Part shown: positions 7,751 to 15,486 of the stretch, piece by piece
How the letters are laid out: each line of letters begins with the position of its first letter
Numbering within the stretch: position 1 is the first letter of the stretch
Origin: Maribacter halichondriae
GTDB lineage: Bacteria; Bacteroidota; Bacteroidia; Flavobacteriales; Flavobacteriaceae
Direction: 5' to 3'
Assembly (NCBI RefSeq): GCF_027474825.1
Contig: NZ_CP107030.1
Coordinates: forward strand, 2,548,529-2,612,528
Length of the DNA: 64,000 nucleotides
Notes under the pieces: generated by a model
What the model was told of the DNA's origin: nothing
Seen by the model: the letters and a program-made list of their open reading frames with translations, nothing else
The model's database searches: none
Made by a program: the position numbers and the translations under genes

Positions 7751-9955
7751 TTATTCTTTATTTTCAGATAACAGTTCGTTCGTTTCCTTTACTTTGATAT
7801 CAGTACCCAAACGTTGTAGGTAGGCGATCATGGCGACTATTTCGCGATCTTTCATTTCTATGAATTCCTCACCGTTTTCAGCGGCATTCTTTTTGTCAGC
7901 CTCATAGCCTTTGGCAAAATCAGGGTCCGTATAGAGGTTTTTCTCTATTTGCGAAGCTTGTTCTGCCATATGTGTCTGGGCATTGGTGACATCTTCTTCG
8001 GAATAGGGTACCCCAAGGGAAATCATAGCCTCCATTTTATCTTCGACCTCGCTTCGATCATGCTTGTTACGTACCAGCCATTGGTAGGCCGGCATGATGG
8101 ATCCTGAAGATGTACTCTGAGGATCGTACATATGGTTCAGATGCCAATTGTCTGAATACTTTCCGCCTACACGGAGCAAATCTGGTCCGGTGCGTTTACT
8201 TCCCCAAAGAAAAGGGTGGTCGTACACGAACTCCCCTGCTTTGGCGTACTCGCCATAGCGCTCCACCTCACTGCGGAACGGACGCACCATTTGCGAGTGG
8301 CAGCCTACACAGCCCTCACGTATATAAAGGTCACGACCTTCCAGTTCTAAAGGAGTATAGGGTTTTACACTTGTTATGGTCGGGATGTTCGATTTGACCA
8401 AAATCGTAGGAACAATCTGAACGATGCCTCCGATCAAAATTGCGACAGTAGCGAAGATGGTCAATTGTATTGGTTTGCGTTCCAACCAAGTGTGATAGGT
8501 CTCGCCTGCCGTTCTCTTTTTCGATACCCGTGTCAAGGCTGCTGCTTCGGCCAATTCGTCCTCTACTTTGCTACCGGACCTAATGGTAACGATAACGTTA
8601 TAGACCATAACGCAGGCACCTATAATGTATAGGGTACCTCCTATGGCACGCATCCAATACATAGGCATGATCTCGTTTACCGTCTCCAAGAAGTTACCGT
8701 AGACCAAGGTGCCATCCGGATTGAAGTCTTTCCACATTAGAGCTTGTGTAAATCCGGCGACGTACATAGGCAAAGCATAAAGGATGATTCCCAATGTGCC
8801 GATCCAGAAATGGAAGTTCGCCAGCCCGACGCTTGCCAAACGGGTCTTGAACATTTTCGGTACCAACCAATAGATCATCCCGAAGGTCAAGAAACCGTTC
8901 CAAGCCAAGGCACCAACGTGTACGTGGGCAATGATCCAGTCGCTAAAGTGGGCAATAGCGTTTACGTTTTTAAGCGAAAGCATCGGGCCTTCAAAAGTGG
9001 CCATACCGTAACCGGTAATGGCAACGACCATAAATTTTAGGGTCGGATCGGTTCTAACTTTGTCCCAAGCGCCACGAAGAGTAAGAAGTCCGTTTATCAT
9101 ACCGCCCCATGACGGAGCGATTAGCATAACAGAGAACGCAACCCCTAGATTTTGGGCCCAATCGGGCAGAGCGGAATACAATAAGTGGTGTGGCCCGGCC
9201 CAGATATAAATAAAGATCAATGACCAAAAATGAACTATCGATAGTCGATAAGAATAAATAGGGCGGTTCGCCGCCTTGGGCACAAAATAATACATTAACC
9301 CAAGAAAAGGAGTAGTCAAGAAAAACGCCACCGCATTGTGGCCGTACCACCACTGAACTAGGGCATCCTGTACACCAGCGTAAACAGAATAACTTTTCAA
9401 AGCACTTACCGGAAGCTCTAAACTATTGAAAATATGAAGTACGGCCACGGTAACGAAGGTGGCCACGTAGAACCAAATGGCCACGTATAAATGGCGCTGT
9501 CTACGTTTTATCATCGTACCGATGAGGTTGACCCCGAAAGCGACCCAAACCAGGGCGATGGCAATGTCGATGGGCCATTCAAGCTCGGCATATTCTTTTG
9601 AAGTGGAATACCCTAGTGGAAGTGTTATCGCAGCAGCTAGAATAATCAATTGCCAGCCCCAAAAGTTGAATTGGCTCAGAAAATTGCTGAACATTCGCGC
9701 TTTGAGCAGGCGTTGTGTGGAGTAGTAAACTCCCGCAAAAATTGCGTTACCCACAAAGGCAAAGATTACGGCATTGGTATGCAACGGTCGTAGACGACCA
9801 AAACTCAACCACGATATGCCATCTGTCAAGTTCGGAAACATGAACATAAAGGCCAACAACAGGCCAACGGACATTCCCACAATTCCCCAGAGCATCGTTG
9901 CGTAGAGGAAATTTTTTACGATCTTATTGTCGTAATAAAACTGCTGTACTTCCAT
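7751..9955 (-). CDS. ccoNO: cbb3-type cytochrome c oxidase, fused subunits I and II (CcoN-CcoO)
   Basis: This is a 734-residue fusion of the catalytic subunit and the mono-haem subunit. Residues 1 to about 470 are CcoN with some 12 helices: His59 (RPLHTNAVIFAF) and His346 bind low-spin haem b, His206 (WWYGHNAV), His256 and His257 (AGPHHLLY) bind CuB, and His344 (HVHVG region) binds haem b3. After a cytoplasmic linker and a helix at about 495-518 comes CcoO with haem c site CVGCH (549-553) and axial Met621 (SIMPAYQWL). Fused CcoNO is known in Bacteroidota. This is the terminal high-affinity oxidase for microaerobic respiration. It starts 2 bases after the ccoS stop. Confidence 0.96.
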   Translation of the reverse strand: MEVQQFYYDNKIVKNFLYATMLWGIVGMSVGLLLAFMFMFPNLTDGISWLSFGRLRPLHTNAVIFAFVGNAIFAGVYYSTQRLLKARMFSNFLSQFNFWGWQLIILAAAITLPLGYSTSKEYAELEWPIDIAIALVWVAFGVNLIGTMIKRRQRHLYVAIWFYVATFVTVAVLHIFNSLELPVSALKSYSVYAGVQDALVQWWYGHNAVAFFLTTPFLGLMYYFVPKAANRPIYSYRLSIVHFWSLIFIYIWAGPHHLLYSALPDWAQNLGVAFSVMLIAPSWGGMINGLLTLRGAWDKVRTDPTLKFMVVAITGYGMATFEGPMLSLKNVNAIAHFSDWIIAHVHVGALAWNGFLTFGMIYWLVPKMFKTRLASVGLANFHFWIGTLGIILYALPMYVAGFTQALMWKDFNPDGTLVYGNFLETVNEIMPMYWMRAIGGTLYIIGACVMVYNVIVTIRSGSKVEDELAEAAALTRVSKKRTAGETYHTWLERKPIQLTIFATVAILIGGIVQIVPTILVKSNIPTITSVKPYTPLELEGRDLYIREGCVGCHSQMVRPFRSEVERYGEYAKAGEFVYDHPFLWGSKRTGPDLLRVGGKYSDNWHLNHMYDPQSTSSGSIMPAYQWLVRNKHDRSEVEDKMEAMISLGVPYSEEDVTNAQTHMAEQASQIEKNLYTDPDFAKGYEADKKNAAENGEEFIEMKDREIVAMIAYLQRLGTDIKVKETNELLSENKE

Positions 9956-9957
9956 AA

Positions 9958-10254
9958 TTATTGATTTAAACTTTTATTTAGTTGGATTTGTTTTTTCTTT
10001 GTCATTGCGAGCGTAGCGTGGCAATCTGTTTGTTTTTGTCTTGATGACATAATTTGCCCTTTACCTTTTGAACGTGACTTTTTTCTTTTTCCTTCGGTAG
10101 GCTTAGTTTTTACCAATTCATCCTCGAACAGCATACGTACAGACGGGGTATACGAATCATCATACTGACCACTTCGAACCGAAACGATAAATGCAGTGAA
10201 AAAGATGACCGCAACAACAATGCTGATGGTCAGTAACACATATATAACACTCAT
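9958..10254 (-). CDS. ccoS: cbb3 oxidase assembly protein CcoS with repeat-derived tail
   Basis: The first 48 or so residues are a typical CcoS: one N-terminal helix (MSVIYVLLTISIVVAVIFF) followed by SGQYDDSYTPSVRMLFEDE. CcoS is needed for cofactor insertion into cbb3 oxidase. The usual protein is about 50-65 residues, but here it has 98. The extra part is basic (KRKKSRSKGKG) and then reads through an interspersed repeat at 10000-10031, giving DCHATLAMTKK, before stopping 2 bases upstream of ccoNO. A Crp/Fnr-like box lies 47 bases upstream of its start. Confidence 0.88.
   Translation of the reverse strand: MSVIYVLLTISIVVAVIFFTAFIVSVRSGQYDDSYTPSVRMLFEDELVKTKPTEGKRKKSRSKGKGQIMSSRQKQTDCHATLAMTKKKQIQLNKSLNQ
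10000..10031. repeat. Interspersed repeat fragment inside the ccoS 3' end
   Basis: The sequence tgtcattgcgag, then cgtagcgtggcaatctgttt, matches the 5' part of the repeats at 4219 and 4834. Here it is in frame within the ccoS coding region and forms part of the C-terminal tail. Confidence 0.65.
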
Positions 10255-10300
10255 ACCTACCTGAATTCTGGCGTAAAACTACATTGTCGCTTATCGAATA

Positions 10301-10320
10301 AACATGACATATATCAGGTT
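10301..10320. promoter_or_regulatory. Crp/Fnr-like operator upstream of ccoS
   Basis: AACATGAC-atat-ATCAGGTT is an inverted repeat matching at 6 of 8 positions. It has the same 8-4-8 layout as the perfect palindrome at 12793-12812. It lies in the 91-base gap between ccoI and ccoS, so it probably drives ccoSNOQP expression separately from ccoI. Confidence 0.6.
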
Positions 10321-10345
10321 TACACTTTTTCTTAAAATTTATTTT

Positions 10346-12742
10346 TCATTTGAGTTTCCTGCCCAAAAAATTCGTCATCACGGTTCCAAAAGCCACCACA
10401 CTTATCGAGCTCAACGGCATCAGAATCGCTGCGATTACGGGTTGTAATTGTCCCGTTACGGCGAAATAGAGTCCGACGACATTATATAATAAGGATAGGA
10501 CAAAACTCAATTTGATAATTCTCATCGCTCGTTTGGAAGCCAAAATATATTGGTATAGATGCTTGAATTTCGAGGCATCCAAAATACCGTCACAGGCGGG
10601 GGAAAAGACGTTCACGTTTTCGGAAATGGTGATGCCAGCATTTGCTTGTGCGAGCGCACCGGCATCGTTCAGGCCATCACCGACCATGAGCACTTTTTTG
10701 CCTTGGTCTTGGAGGGACTTTATGAATTCTAGTTTGTTTTCGGGTTTTTGGTTGAAATAAAGTGGCGTCAGTTTCGGCAGCAGTTTTTCCAAACGTTCCT
10801 TTTCACCAGCGTTGTCGCCGGAAAGTATGGCGAGCTGCAAGGTTTCCGACATGGCTTGAAAGACTTCGGAAACGCCTTCTCTGTATTCGTTATGGAAAAC
10901 AAAGCAACCTTTGTAATTGTCGTTAGCGCTAATATGTACGGAGGTGTTTTCGGCACTTTGCAAACCTTTGTTCCCCACAAAATCGGCAGAACCTATTTTG
11001 ATGTGGCTATCTTCGATTGTACCTTCGATACCTTTCCCTAAATGTTCTTCATATTCATCTAATGTGATGATGTTTTGCTCGGCGAGCATATCGTACAGAC
11101 TTCGGCTCAATGGATGGTTCGAGGCGCGGAGCGTGTTTTTTAAGAGGGATTCTTCCTCCAAGGTCAATTGCAACCCTTCGTAAACAGCGGTGCTTTTTTT
11201 GGAAGTGGTAATCGTACCTGTTTTGTCGAAAATGGCCGTGTCGATTTGTGCGAGTTGTTCTATGGTCTGGGTGTCCTTTAAATAGAATTTCTTGCGACCG
11301 AAAATGCGGAGCATATTCCCTAAGGTGAAGGGCGATGCCAAGGCAATGGCGCAGGGACAGGCGATGATAAGCACCGCCGTAAAAACGTTCAACGCCTTAC
11401 TCGAATCGTAGTATAGCCAAAATGCGGTCGCCACGAAAGCGATGGTCAATACGGCGATGGTAAAACGTTTACCGATGCTATCGGTCAGAGTCTGGAATTT
11501 GCTGGATTTATCTGTCTGAAAAACGGAGTTGCTCCACAGTTGCGTCAAATAACTTTGGGAGACGGATTTCAAAGCCTCCATTTCGATAGCGCCATTGAGT
11601 TGTTTGCCGCCTGCAAAAACTTTATCTCCGGATTCCTTATAAACAGGCTCTGATTCACCGGTTACAAAGCCGTAGTCGATACGGGCGTTTCCGTTGATGA
11701 GAATCCCGTCTACGGGAATTAATTCTTCGTTGCGTATCAATAATCTGTCGCCTCTTTTGATGTCGTAAACTTGGGTGGTTTCTTCTTTTCCGGAGGATAA
11801 AATCCGTGTAACGGCAATGGGGAAGTACGATTTGTAATCCCGCTCAAAAGAAAGGAAAGAATAGGTTTTCTGTTGGAAGAATTTCCCCAGTAACAAAAAG
11901 AAAACCAATCCCGTTAGGGAATCAAAAAATCCCGCTCCCCAATCGAAAATGATTTCTAAGGTACTGCGGATGAAAAGCACCGAAATTCCTAAAGCAATCG
12001 GCACATCGATATTTAGGATTTTACTCCGTAATCCTTTAAAAGCGGAAATAAAATAATCCCGTCCCGCGTAAAAAACCACAGGCAAGGAGAAGGCAAACAT
12101 CAACCATCTAAAGACATCCTGATATTGGTTCAGCCAAAACTCCCCACCACTTGACTCACTCGATGCCAGATCAAAATAATCGGGAAAGGAGAGGAACATC
12201 ACATTGCCAAAAGCAAAGCCGGCAACGCCCAATTTGTAAATAAGACTGCGATCGGCACCTTTCTTTTTGTTGTCAAAATCATCCAAAGAAATGTAGGGTT
12301 CGTAGCCGATTCTTGCCAAAAGTATGACCAACTCCTTCAAAGAAATATCGGAAGTGCGATAGGTAACACGCACCGTTTTTTTAGGAAAATCGACCTGCGA
12401 ATTATTGACCGAAGGGTTGATTTTATTCAGGTTTTCCAACACCCAAATACAAGAGCTGCAATGAATATGCGGAATGTAAAGGTTGACGATCTGTAGGTCG
12501 TCATCGTTGAACTCCGTCAGTCTTTCAACAATAGCAGCAGTATCGAGAAAATCATACTTTCCCTCAACCGTTTTTGGAGTGGCCCCAGCAGCCGATTGTA
12601 ATTCATAATAATAGGATAAGTCATTGCTAGAAAAAATCTCATAAACGGTCTTGCATCCATTACAACAGAAGTCTTTTTCATCGAATTCAATAATCGCGTT
12701 GCCACAATCATCGCCGCAATGGTAACATTGGTTACTCTCCAT
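10346..12742 (-). CDS. ccoI: Copper-translocating P1B-type ATPase CcoI (FixI)
   Basis: This is a 798-residue membrane pump that exports copper for the CuB centre of cbb3 oxidase. It starts with a cysteine-rich zinc-ribbon-like region (CYHCGDDCG, then FCCNGC), followed by a heavy-metal-binding domain with HCSSC (94-98). Key motifs are TGES (361-364), the CPC metal site in IIACPCAIALASP (462-464), phosphorylation site DKTGT (506-510), SNHPLS (HP 543-544) and GDGLND (688-693). The cysteine-rich N-terminus is typical of the CcoI/FixI branch. It is the first gene of the cco locus and is divergent from the Crp/Fnr gene. Confidence 0.94.
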   Translation of the reverse strand: MESNQCYHCGDDCGNAIIEFDEKDFCCNGCKTVYEIFSSNDLSYYYELQSAAGATPKTVEGKYDFLDTAAIVERLTEFNDDDLQIVNLYIPHIHCSSCIWVLENLNKINPSVNNSQVDFPKKTVRVTYRTSDISLKELVILLARIGYEPYISLDDFDNKKKGADRSLIYKLGVAGFAFGNVMFLSFPDYFDLASSESSGGEFWLNQYQDVFRWLMFAFSLPVVFYAGRDYFISAFKGLRSKILNIDVPIALGISVLFIRSTLEIIFDWGAGFFDSLTGLVFFLLLGKFFQQKTYSFLSFERDYKSYFPIAVTRILSSGKEETTQVYDIKRGDRLLIRNEELIPVDGILINGNARIDYGFVTGESEPVYKESGDKVFAGGKQLNGAIEMEALKSVSQSYLTQLWSNSVFQTDKSSKFQTLTDSIGKRFTIAVLTIAFVATAFWLYYDSSKALNVFTAVLIIACPCAIALASPFTLGNMLRIFGRKKFYLKDTQTIEQLAQIDTAIFDKTGTITTSKKSTAVYEGLQLTLEEESLLKNTLRASNHPLSRSLYDMLAEQNIITLDEYEEHLGKGIEGTIEDSHIKIGSADFVGNKGLQSAENTSVHISANDNYKGCFVFHNEYREGVSEVFQAMSETLQLAILSGDNAGEKERLEKLLPKLTPLYFNQKPENKLEFIKSLQDQGKKVLMVGDGLNDAGALAQANAGITISENVNVFSPACDGILDASKFKHLYQYILASKRAMRIIKLSFVLSLLYNVVGLYFAVTGQLQPVIAAILMPLSSISVVAFGTVMTNFLGRKLK

Positions 12743-12792
12743 TTCACATTTACTTATACCTTTGACAAAATTGAGATATACGCAAGTTTTAA

Positions 12793-12812
12793 AACATGAC
12801 TTTTGTCATGTT
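12793..12812. promoter_or_regulatory. Crp/Fnr-type palindromic operator between ccoI and the regulator gene
   Basis: AACATGAC-tttt-GTCATGTT is a perfect 8-4-8 palindrome in the 119-base divergent region. Its core, TGAC-N4-GTCA, resembles Crp/Fnr-family targets. It lies 51 bases from the ccoI start and 50 bases from the regulator start, so it could serve both. A TAnnTTTG box (taattttg, 12832-12839) lies between it and the regulator gene. Confidence 0.7.
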
Positions 12813-12861
12813 CGGACTTTTTGATAACTTGTAATTTTGGTGGTCAGGTAAATTCAAGCAG

Positions 12862-13563
12862 ATGAAAGATGGTATAGAAACACGATGTGAAAGTTGTATT
12901 GTTCGACAGTTCAATTCATTACGGGCGATGAGCAAGGAGGAACTGAAAAAGGTCTCCGATTCAAAGATTACGAAAACCGTTAAAAAGGGAGAATCCATTT
13001 TCGAGGAAGGTGATAAACTCTCAGGTGTTTATTGTGTTCGCGGTGGAGTCTCCAAACTCTCTAAATTGAGCGCCAACGGTAAGGACCAAATTGTAAAACT
13101 CGCCACTAAGGGCGAGGTTATTGGTCAACGCTCGGTCATTGCAGAAGAACATGCGAATCTCAGTGCTACTGCCGTTAACGACATGGAGGTTTGTTTTATC
13201 CCGAAAGAAAGCATTGTTAATACGCTGAATACGAATCCCAACTTTGCGGTAGAAGTTTTACGTCACATGGCCCACGACCTTAAAGAAGCCGACGACGTTA
13301 TCGTAAATATGAGCCAAAAAACGGTAAAGCAGCGGGTTGCCGAGGCTTTTCTTTACTTAAAAAATAATTTTGGAGAAGATAAGGATGGTTTTCTAGCCCT
13401 TATCCTTTCCCGTGAAGATATTGCCAATGTGGTAGGTACGGCAACGGAATCTTGTATCCGAATTATATCCGAATTCAAAAAGAAAAAGTACATAAAGACC
13501 TCAGGGAAGAAAATCGGTATTGCCGATGAGCGTGGGCTTCAAGATTTGGCAGAAGGGTTTTAA
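12862..13563 (+). CDS. Crp/Fnr family transcriptional regulator
   Basis: This 233-residue regulator has an N-terminal cyclic-nucleotide-binding-like beta barrel (about 35-120), a dimerisation helix (about 122-150) and a C-terminal winged helix (about 155-225, recognition helix around TATESCIRIISEF). The extreme N-terminus has CESC (Cys9, Cys12), and Cys111 (EVCFIPKES) lines up with the cysteine before IPFE in E. coli Fnr, whereas the third N-terminal Fnr cysteine is replaced by Asn18. This suggests an oxygen or redox sensor, though iron-sulfur binding is unproven. It is divergent from the cbb3 locus, and matching boxes lie at 10301, 12793 and 13963. Confidence 0.88.
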   Translation: MKDGIETRCESCIVRQFNSLRAMSKEELKKVSDSKITKTVKKGESIFEEGDKLSGVYCVRGGVSKLSKLSANGKDQIVKLATKGEVIGQRSVIAEEHANLSATAVNDMEVCFIPKESIVNTLNTNPNFAVEVLRHMAHDLKEADDVIVNMSQKTVKQRVAEAFLYLKNNFGEDKDGFLALILSREDIANVVGTATESCIRIISEFKKKKYIKTSGKKIGIADERGLQDLAEGF

Positions 13564-13609
13564 GCCCCAATCCCCAGCTCCAAAGTGTGATAAATATTGG
13601 ATTGAAAAA

Positions 13610-13643
13610 AATAAAATGCTTTCTATATAGAAAGCATTTTATT
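13610..13643. terminator. Bidirectional hairpin terminator
   Basis: Arms aataaaatgctttc and gaaagcattttatt are perfect complements of 14 bases with a 6-base loop and flanking A/T tracts on both sides. It can terminate the Crp/Fnr gene (+) and the small gene (-) whose stop codon lies inside the hairpin. Confidence 0.75.
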
Positions 13644-13838
13644 ATTACTAGAGTAAGAGTCCACCCTTTCTGGCCGAGGAGGCCTGCGATGTTTGAACTC
13701 ATACTGATTACTATGGAGCATCTTCCTGTAGAGTTCTTCATTAACGTTAACGGGAATCTGTAAATTAGGGAACTTGATTTTGTAGAAATTATTTTCTCCT
13801 TTTCCAATAAGTGAAACTTTGACAGATTCTTTCTCCAT
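13623..13838 (-). CDS. Small conserved hypothetical protein
   Basis: This encodes a 71-residue soluble protein beginning MEKESVKVSLIGKGENNFYK and rich in basic residues at the end. I do not recognise a characterised family. It has an ATG start, and its stop falls at the edge of the terminator hairpin. It is divergent from the universal stress gene, with a 195-base gap holding an inverted repeat and a Crp/Fnr-like box. Possibly a regulatory partner of the low-oxygen group, but nothing in the sequence proves this. Confidence 0.5.
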   Translation of the reverse strand: MEKESVKVSLIGKGENNFYKIKFPNLQIPVNVNEELYRKMLHSNQYEFKHRRPPRPERVDSYSSNNKMLSI

Positions 13839-13868
13839 AATCTAAGATTTTATATGTTAAACCATTAA

Positions 13869-13908
13869 AGCCTGTTCAGGGTTTTGTGATTAGAATTTTG
13901 AACAGGCT
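13869..13908. repeat. Inverted repeat in a divergent promoter region
   Basis: Ten-base arms agcctgttca and tgaacaggct are exact complements separated by 20 bases. It lies between the small gene start (13838) and the Usp gene, and may be a regulatory site. Confidence 0.5.
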
Positions 13909-13962
13909 CTCGAAAATAACCGTTCAACAATAATTCAAAGGTCGCACCAAAATCTTTCCGAA

Positions 13963-13982
13963 AAGCTGATATATGTCATAGT
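13963..13982 (+). promoter_or_regulatory. Crp/Fnr-like operator upstream of the universal stress gene
   Basis: AAGCTGAT-atat-GTCATAGT has the same 8-4-8 layout and TGAT/GTCA core as the boxes at 10301 and 12793. It ends 51 bases before the Usp start codon. A second, shorter tgatatgtca element follows at about 13989. Confidence 0.55.
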
Positions 13983-14033
13983 TTCAGTTGATATGTCAGT
14001 CTACTTTTACACCGTAGTTTCAAGATAAATATT

Positions 14034-14927
14034 ATGAGGAACATATTGATACCGACTGACTTTTCAGAAAATGCGTGGAACGCTACCAAGTACGCCATTG
14101 CATTGTTCGAACATGAAGAATGTGTTTTTCATTTGCTTAATACATATACCCCAAGCATAGCCCATAGCCGTTTTATGGCTTCGGCGGTCAATGGGGGTAT
14201 GGAAGATGCCACCCATGGCAATTCCCAAAAAGGCCTTGAAAACGTAGTGGAACGTATTCAGAAGACCTACGATAACCCCAACCATAGTTTCAATACGATT
14301 TCTTCGTTTAGTCTTTTGGTGGATGAGGTCAAAGAATTGGTGGAGGAAAAAAGTATAGACTTGGTAGTAACGGGTACTAAAGGTTCTTCGGGACTTGAGG
14401 AAGTATTCATGGGAAGCAATACCGTTCGTATCATCAAATCCGTCAAGGACTGTCCGGTTTTGGCAATCCCACAACATTTTGAGTTCGAAACACCTTCCGA
14501 AATTGCCTTTGCTACCGATTTCAATCGGTTCTATACCGTTTCGGAACTACAACCATTGATCGATATGGCGCGTACCTTTAATGCGGCGGTACGTATTGTT
14601 CACGCACAATATGAAATAAAAGCGTTGACCGAGTTACAGCAATTCAACCTAAGCATGCTCCGTAAGTATTTGAGCGAAGTAGAGCATTATGTTCACACCG
14701 TATCCGAACTGAATTCCGTTTCAAAAACATTGGAAGTCTTTACCGATGAGTTGGACATACATTTACTCGCCATGCTCAATTATCAACATAGTTATATGGA
14801 ACGTATGACGCGTGAACCTGTGGTAAAACGCATTGCGTTTCATACACAGATTCCGTTATTGGTCATTCCAGAATTGGGTATGAGCACAAATTCCAAGATA
14901 AAAAGGGAAGTGTCGTTCTCCAATTAG
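14034..14927 (+). CDS. Universal stress protein, tandem UspA domains
   Basis: This is a 297-residue cytoplasmic protein with two Usp domains. The first (about 1-145) starts MRNILIPTDFSENAW and ends with the ATP-binding pattern GTKGSSGLEEVFMGSNT (G-x2-G-x9-GS). The second (about 155-285) begins IAFATDFNRF and lacks the glycine pattern, so it probably does not bind nucleotide. Tandem Usp proteins are common beside cbb3 and Crp/Fnr genes and are often induced at low oxygen. A Crp/Fnr-like box precedes the gene. Its last 4 bases overlap the convergent small membrane gene. Confidence 0.9.
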   Translation: MRNILIPTDFSENAWNATKYAIALFEHEECVFHLLNTYTPSIAHSRFMASAVNGGMEDATHGNSQKGLENVVERIQKTYDNPNHSFNTISSFSLLVDEVKELVEEKSIDLVVTGTKGSSGLEEVFMGSNTVRIIKSVKDCPVLAIPQHFEFETPSEIAFATDFNRFYTVSELQPLIDMARTFNAAVRIVHAQYEIKALTELQQFNLSMLRKYLSEVEHYVHTVSELNSVSKTLEVFTDELDIHLLAMLNYQHSYMERMTREPVVKRIAFHTQIPLLVIPELGMSTNSKIKREVSFSN

Positions 14928-15151
14928 CGCATTCGGTTTCCTATAGGATGATCTTCATAGAAATCTTCAAACGTTTTATCGGTGGTATAGTCTTCCGTCA
15001 GAACCCTATAGACCATGTATAGGATCATTAGTTGCCCTAAAACGGTTACGTAGAATACCCAATTGAACGGAAAGTTCATCGAAGACATAATGGTGACGGT
15101 AATCAAGGCTATGGTCGTTGCGGCGACCCAGAACATTGCGGAGGTTTTCAT
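14924..15151 (-). CDS. Small two-helix membrane protein
   Basis: This 75-residue protein has two hydrophobic helices (about 5-25 and 30-50) and an acidic C-terminal tail containing EDYTTDKTFEDFYEDHPIGN. It has no recognised domain. It resembles short inner-membrane proteins found near stress and respiratory genes in Flavobacteria. It is convergent with the Usp gene (4-base overlap) and divergent from hmgA. Confidence 0.6.
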   Translation of the reverse strand: MKTSAMFWVAATTIALITVTIMSSMNFPFNWVFYVTVLGQLMILYMVYRVLTEDYTTDKTFEDFYEDHPIGNRMR

Positions 15152-15279
15152 AACTTTTAGTTTTTGATTTAAAGTTATTTAAAATTCGTTGATCAATAAG
15201 TTAAGATAGTTGTAAAATGAGTCAACGCTCAGTTCTATCATCCGTGGTTATTCCAAAAACCTTTATTATCTTTGTGGTG

Positions 15280-15354
15280 TTGTGTTGTGATCCAAAACCT
15301 GAATATTAGGTTAGGACCAATGAAAGGCTTTCCATATATGGGAGGCTTTTTTTG
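15280..15354 (+). ncRNA. Candidate small RNA or hmgA leader with attenuator
   Basis: A TAnnTTTG box (tatctttg, 15267-15274) is followed within about 80 bases by a small hairpin (aacctgaatattaggtt) and then a strong rho-independent terminator (15323-15354). No open frame of note lies between them. It looks like an independent short transcript of about 70-75 nt. Alternatively, it is an attenuated leader for hmgA, which starts 132 bases further on. No known RNA family was recognised. Confidence 0.4.
15323..15354 (+). terminator. Intrinsic terminator or attenuator upstream of hmgA
   Basis: The stem aaaggctttccat / atgggaggcttt pairs over 13 positions including G-U pairs. A 2-base centre makes it effectively a CCATATATGG core, and it is followed by seven T residues. 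It ends the candidate transcript that starts near 15280. Confidence 0.65.
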
Positions 15355-15486
15355 TTTAGGTCGGGCCGATAGTTTTATGCTATTGAGCCATGGATGAAAG
15401 AGGTTTCCGCTTTGTCTTATTTCCCTTCTGAATGTTTTATCTCCTTACAAATTATTGTAATTTTAGGATGGATAAAAAACAAGAAT

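Noticed and set aside
14924..14927. Four-base overlap of the Usp and small membrane genes as a sign of mis-annotation
   Set aside because: Short convergent overlaps are common, and both proteins have sensible ends, so no correction is needed.
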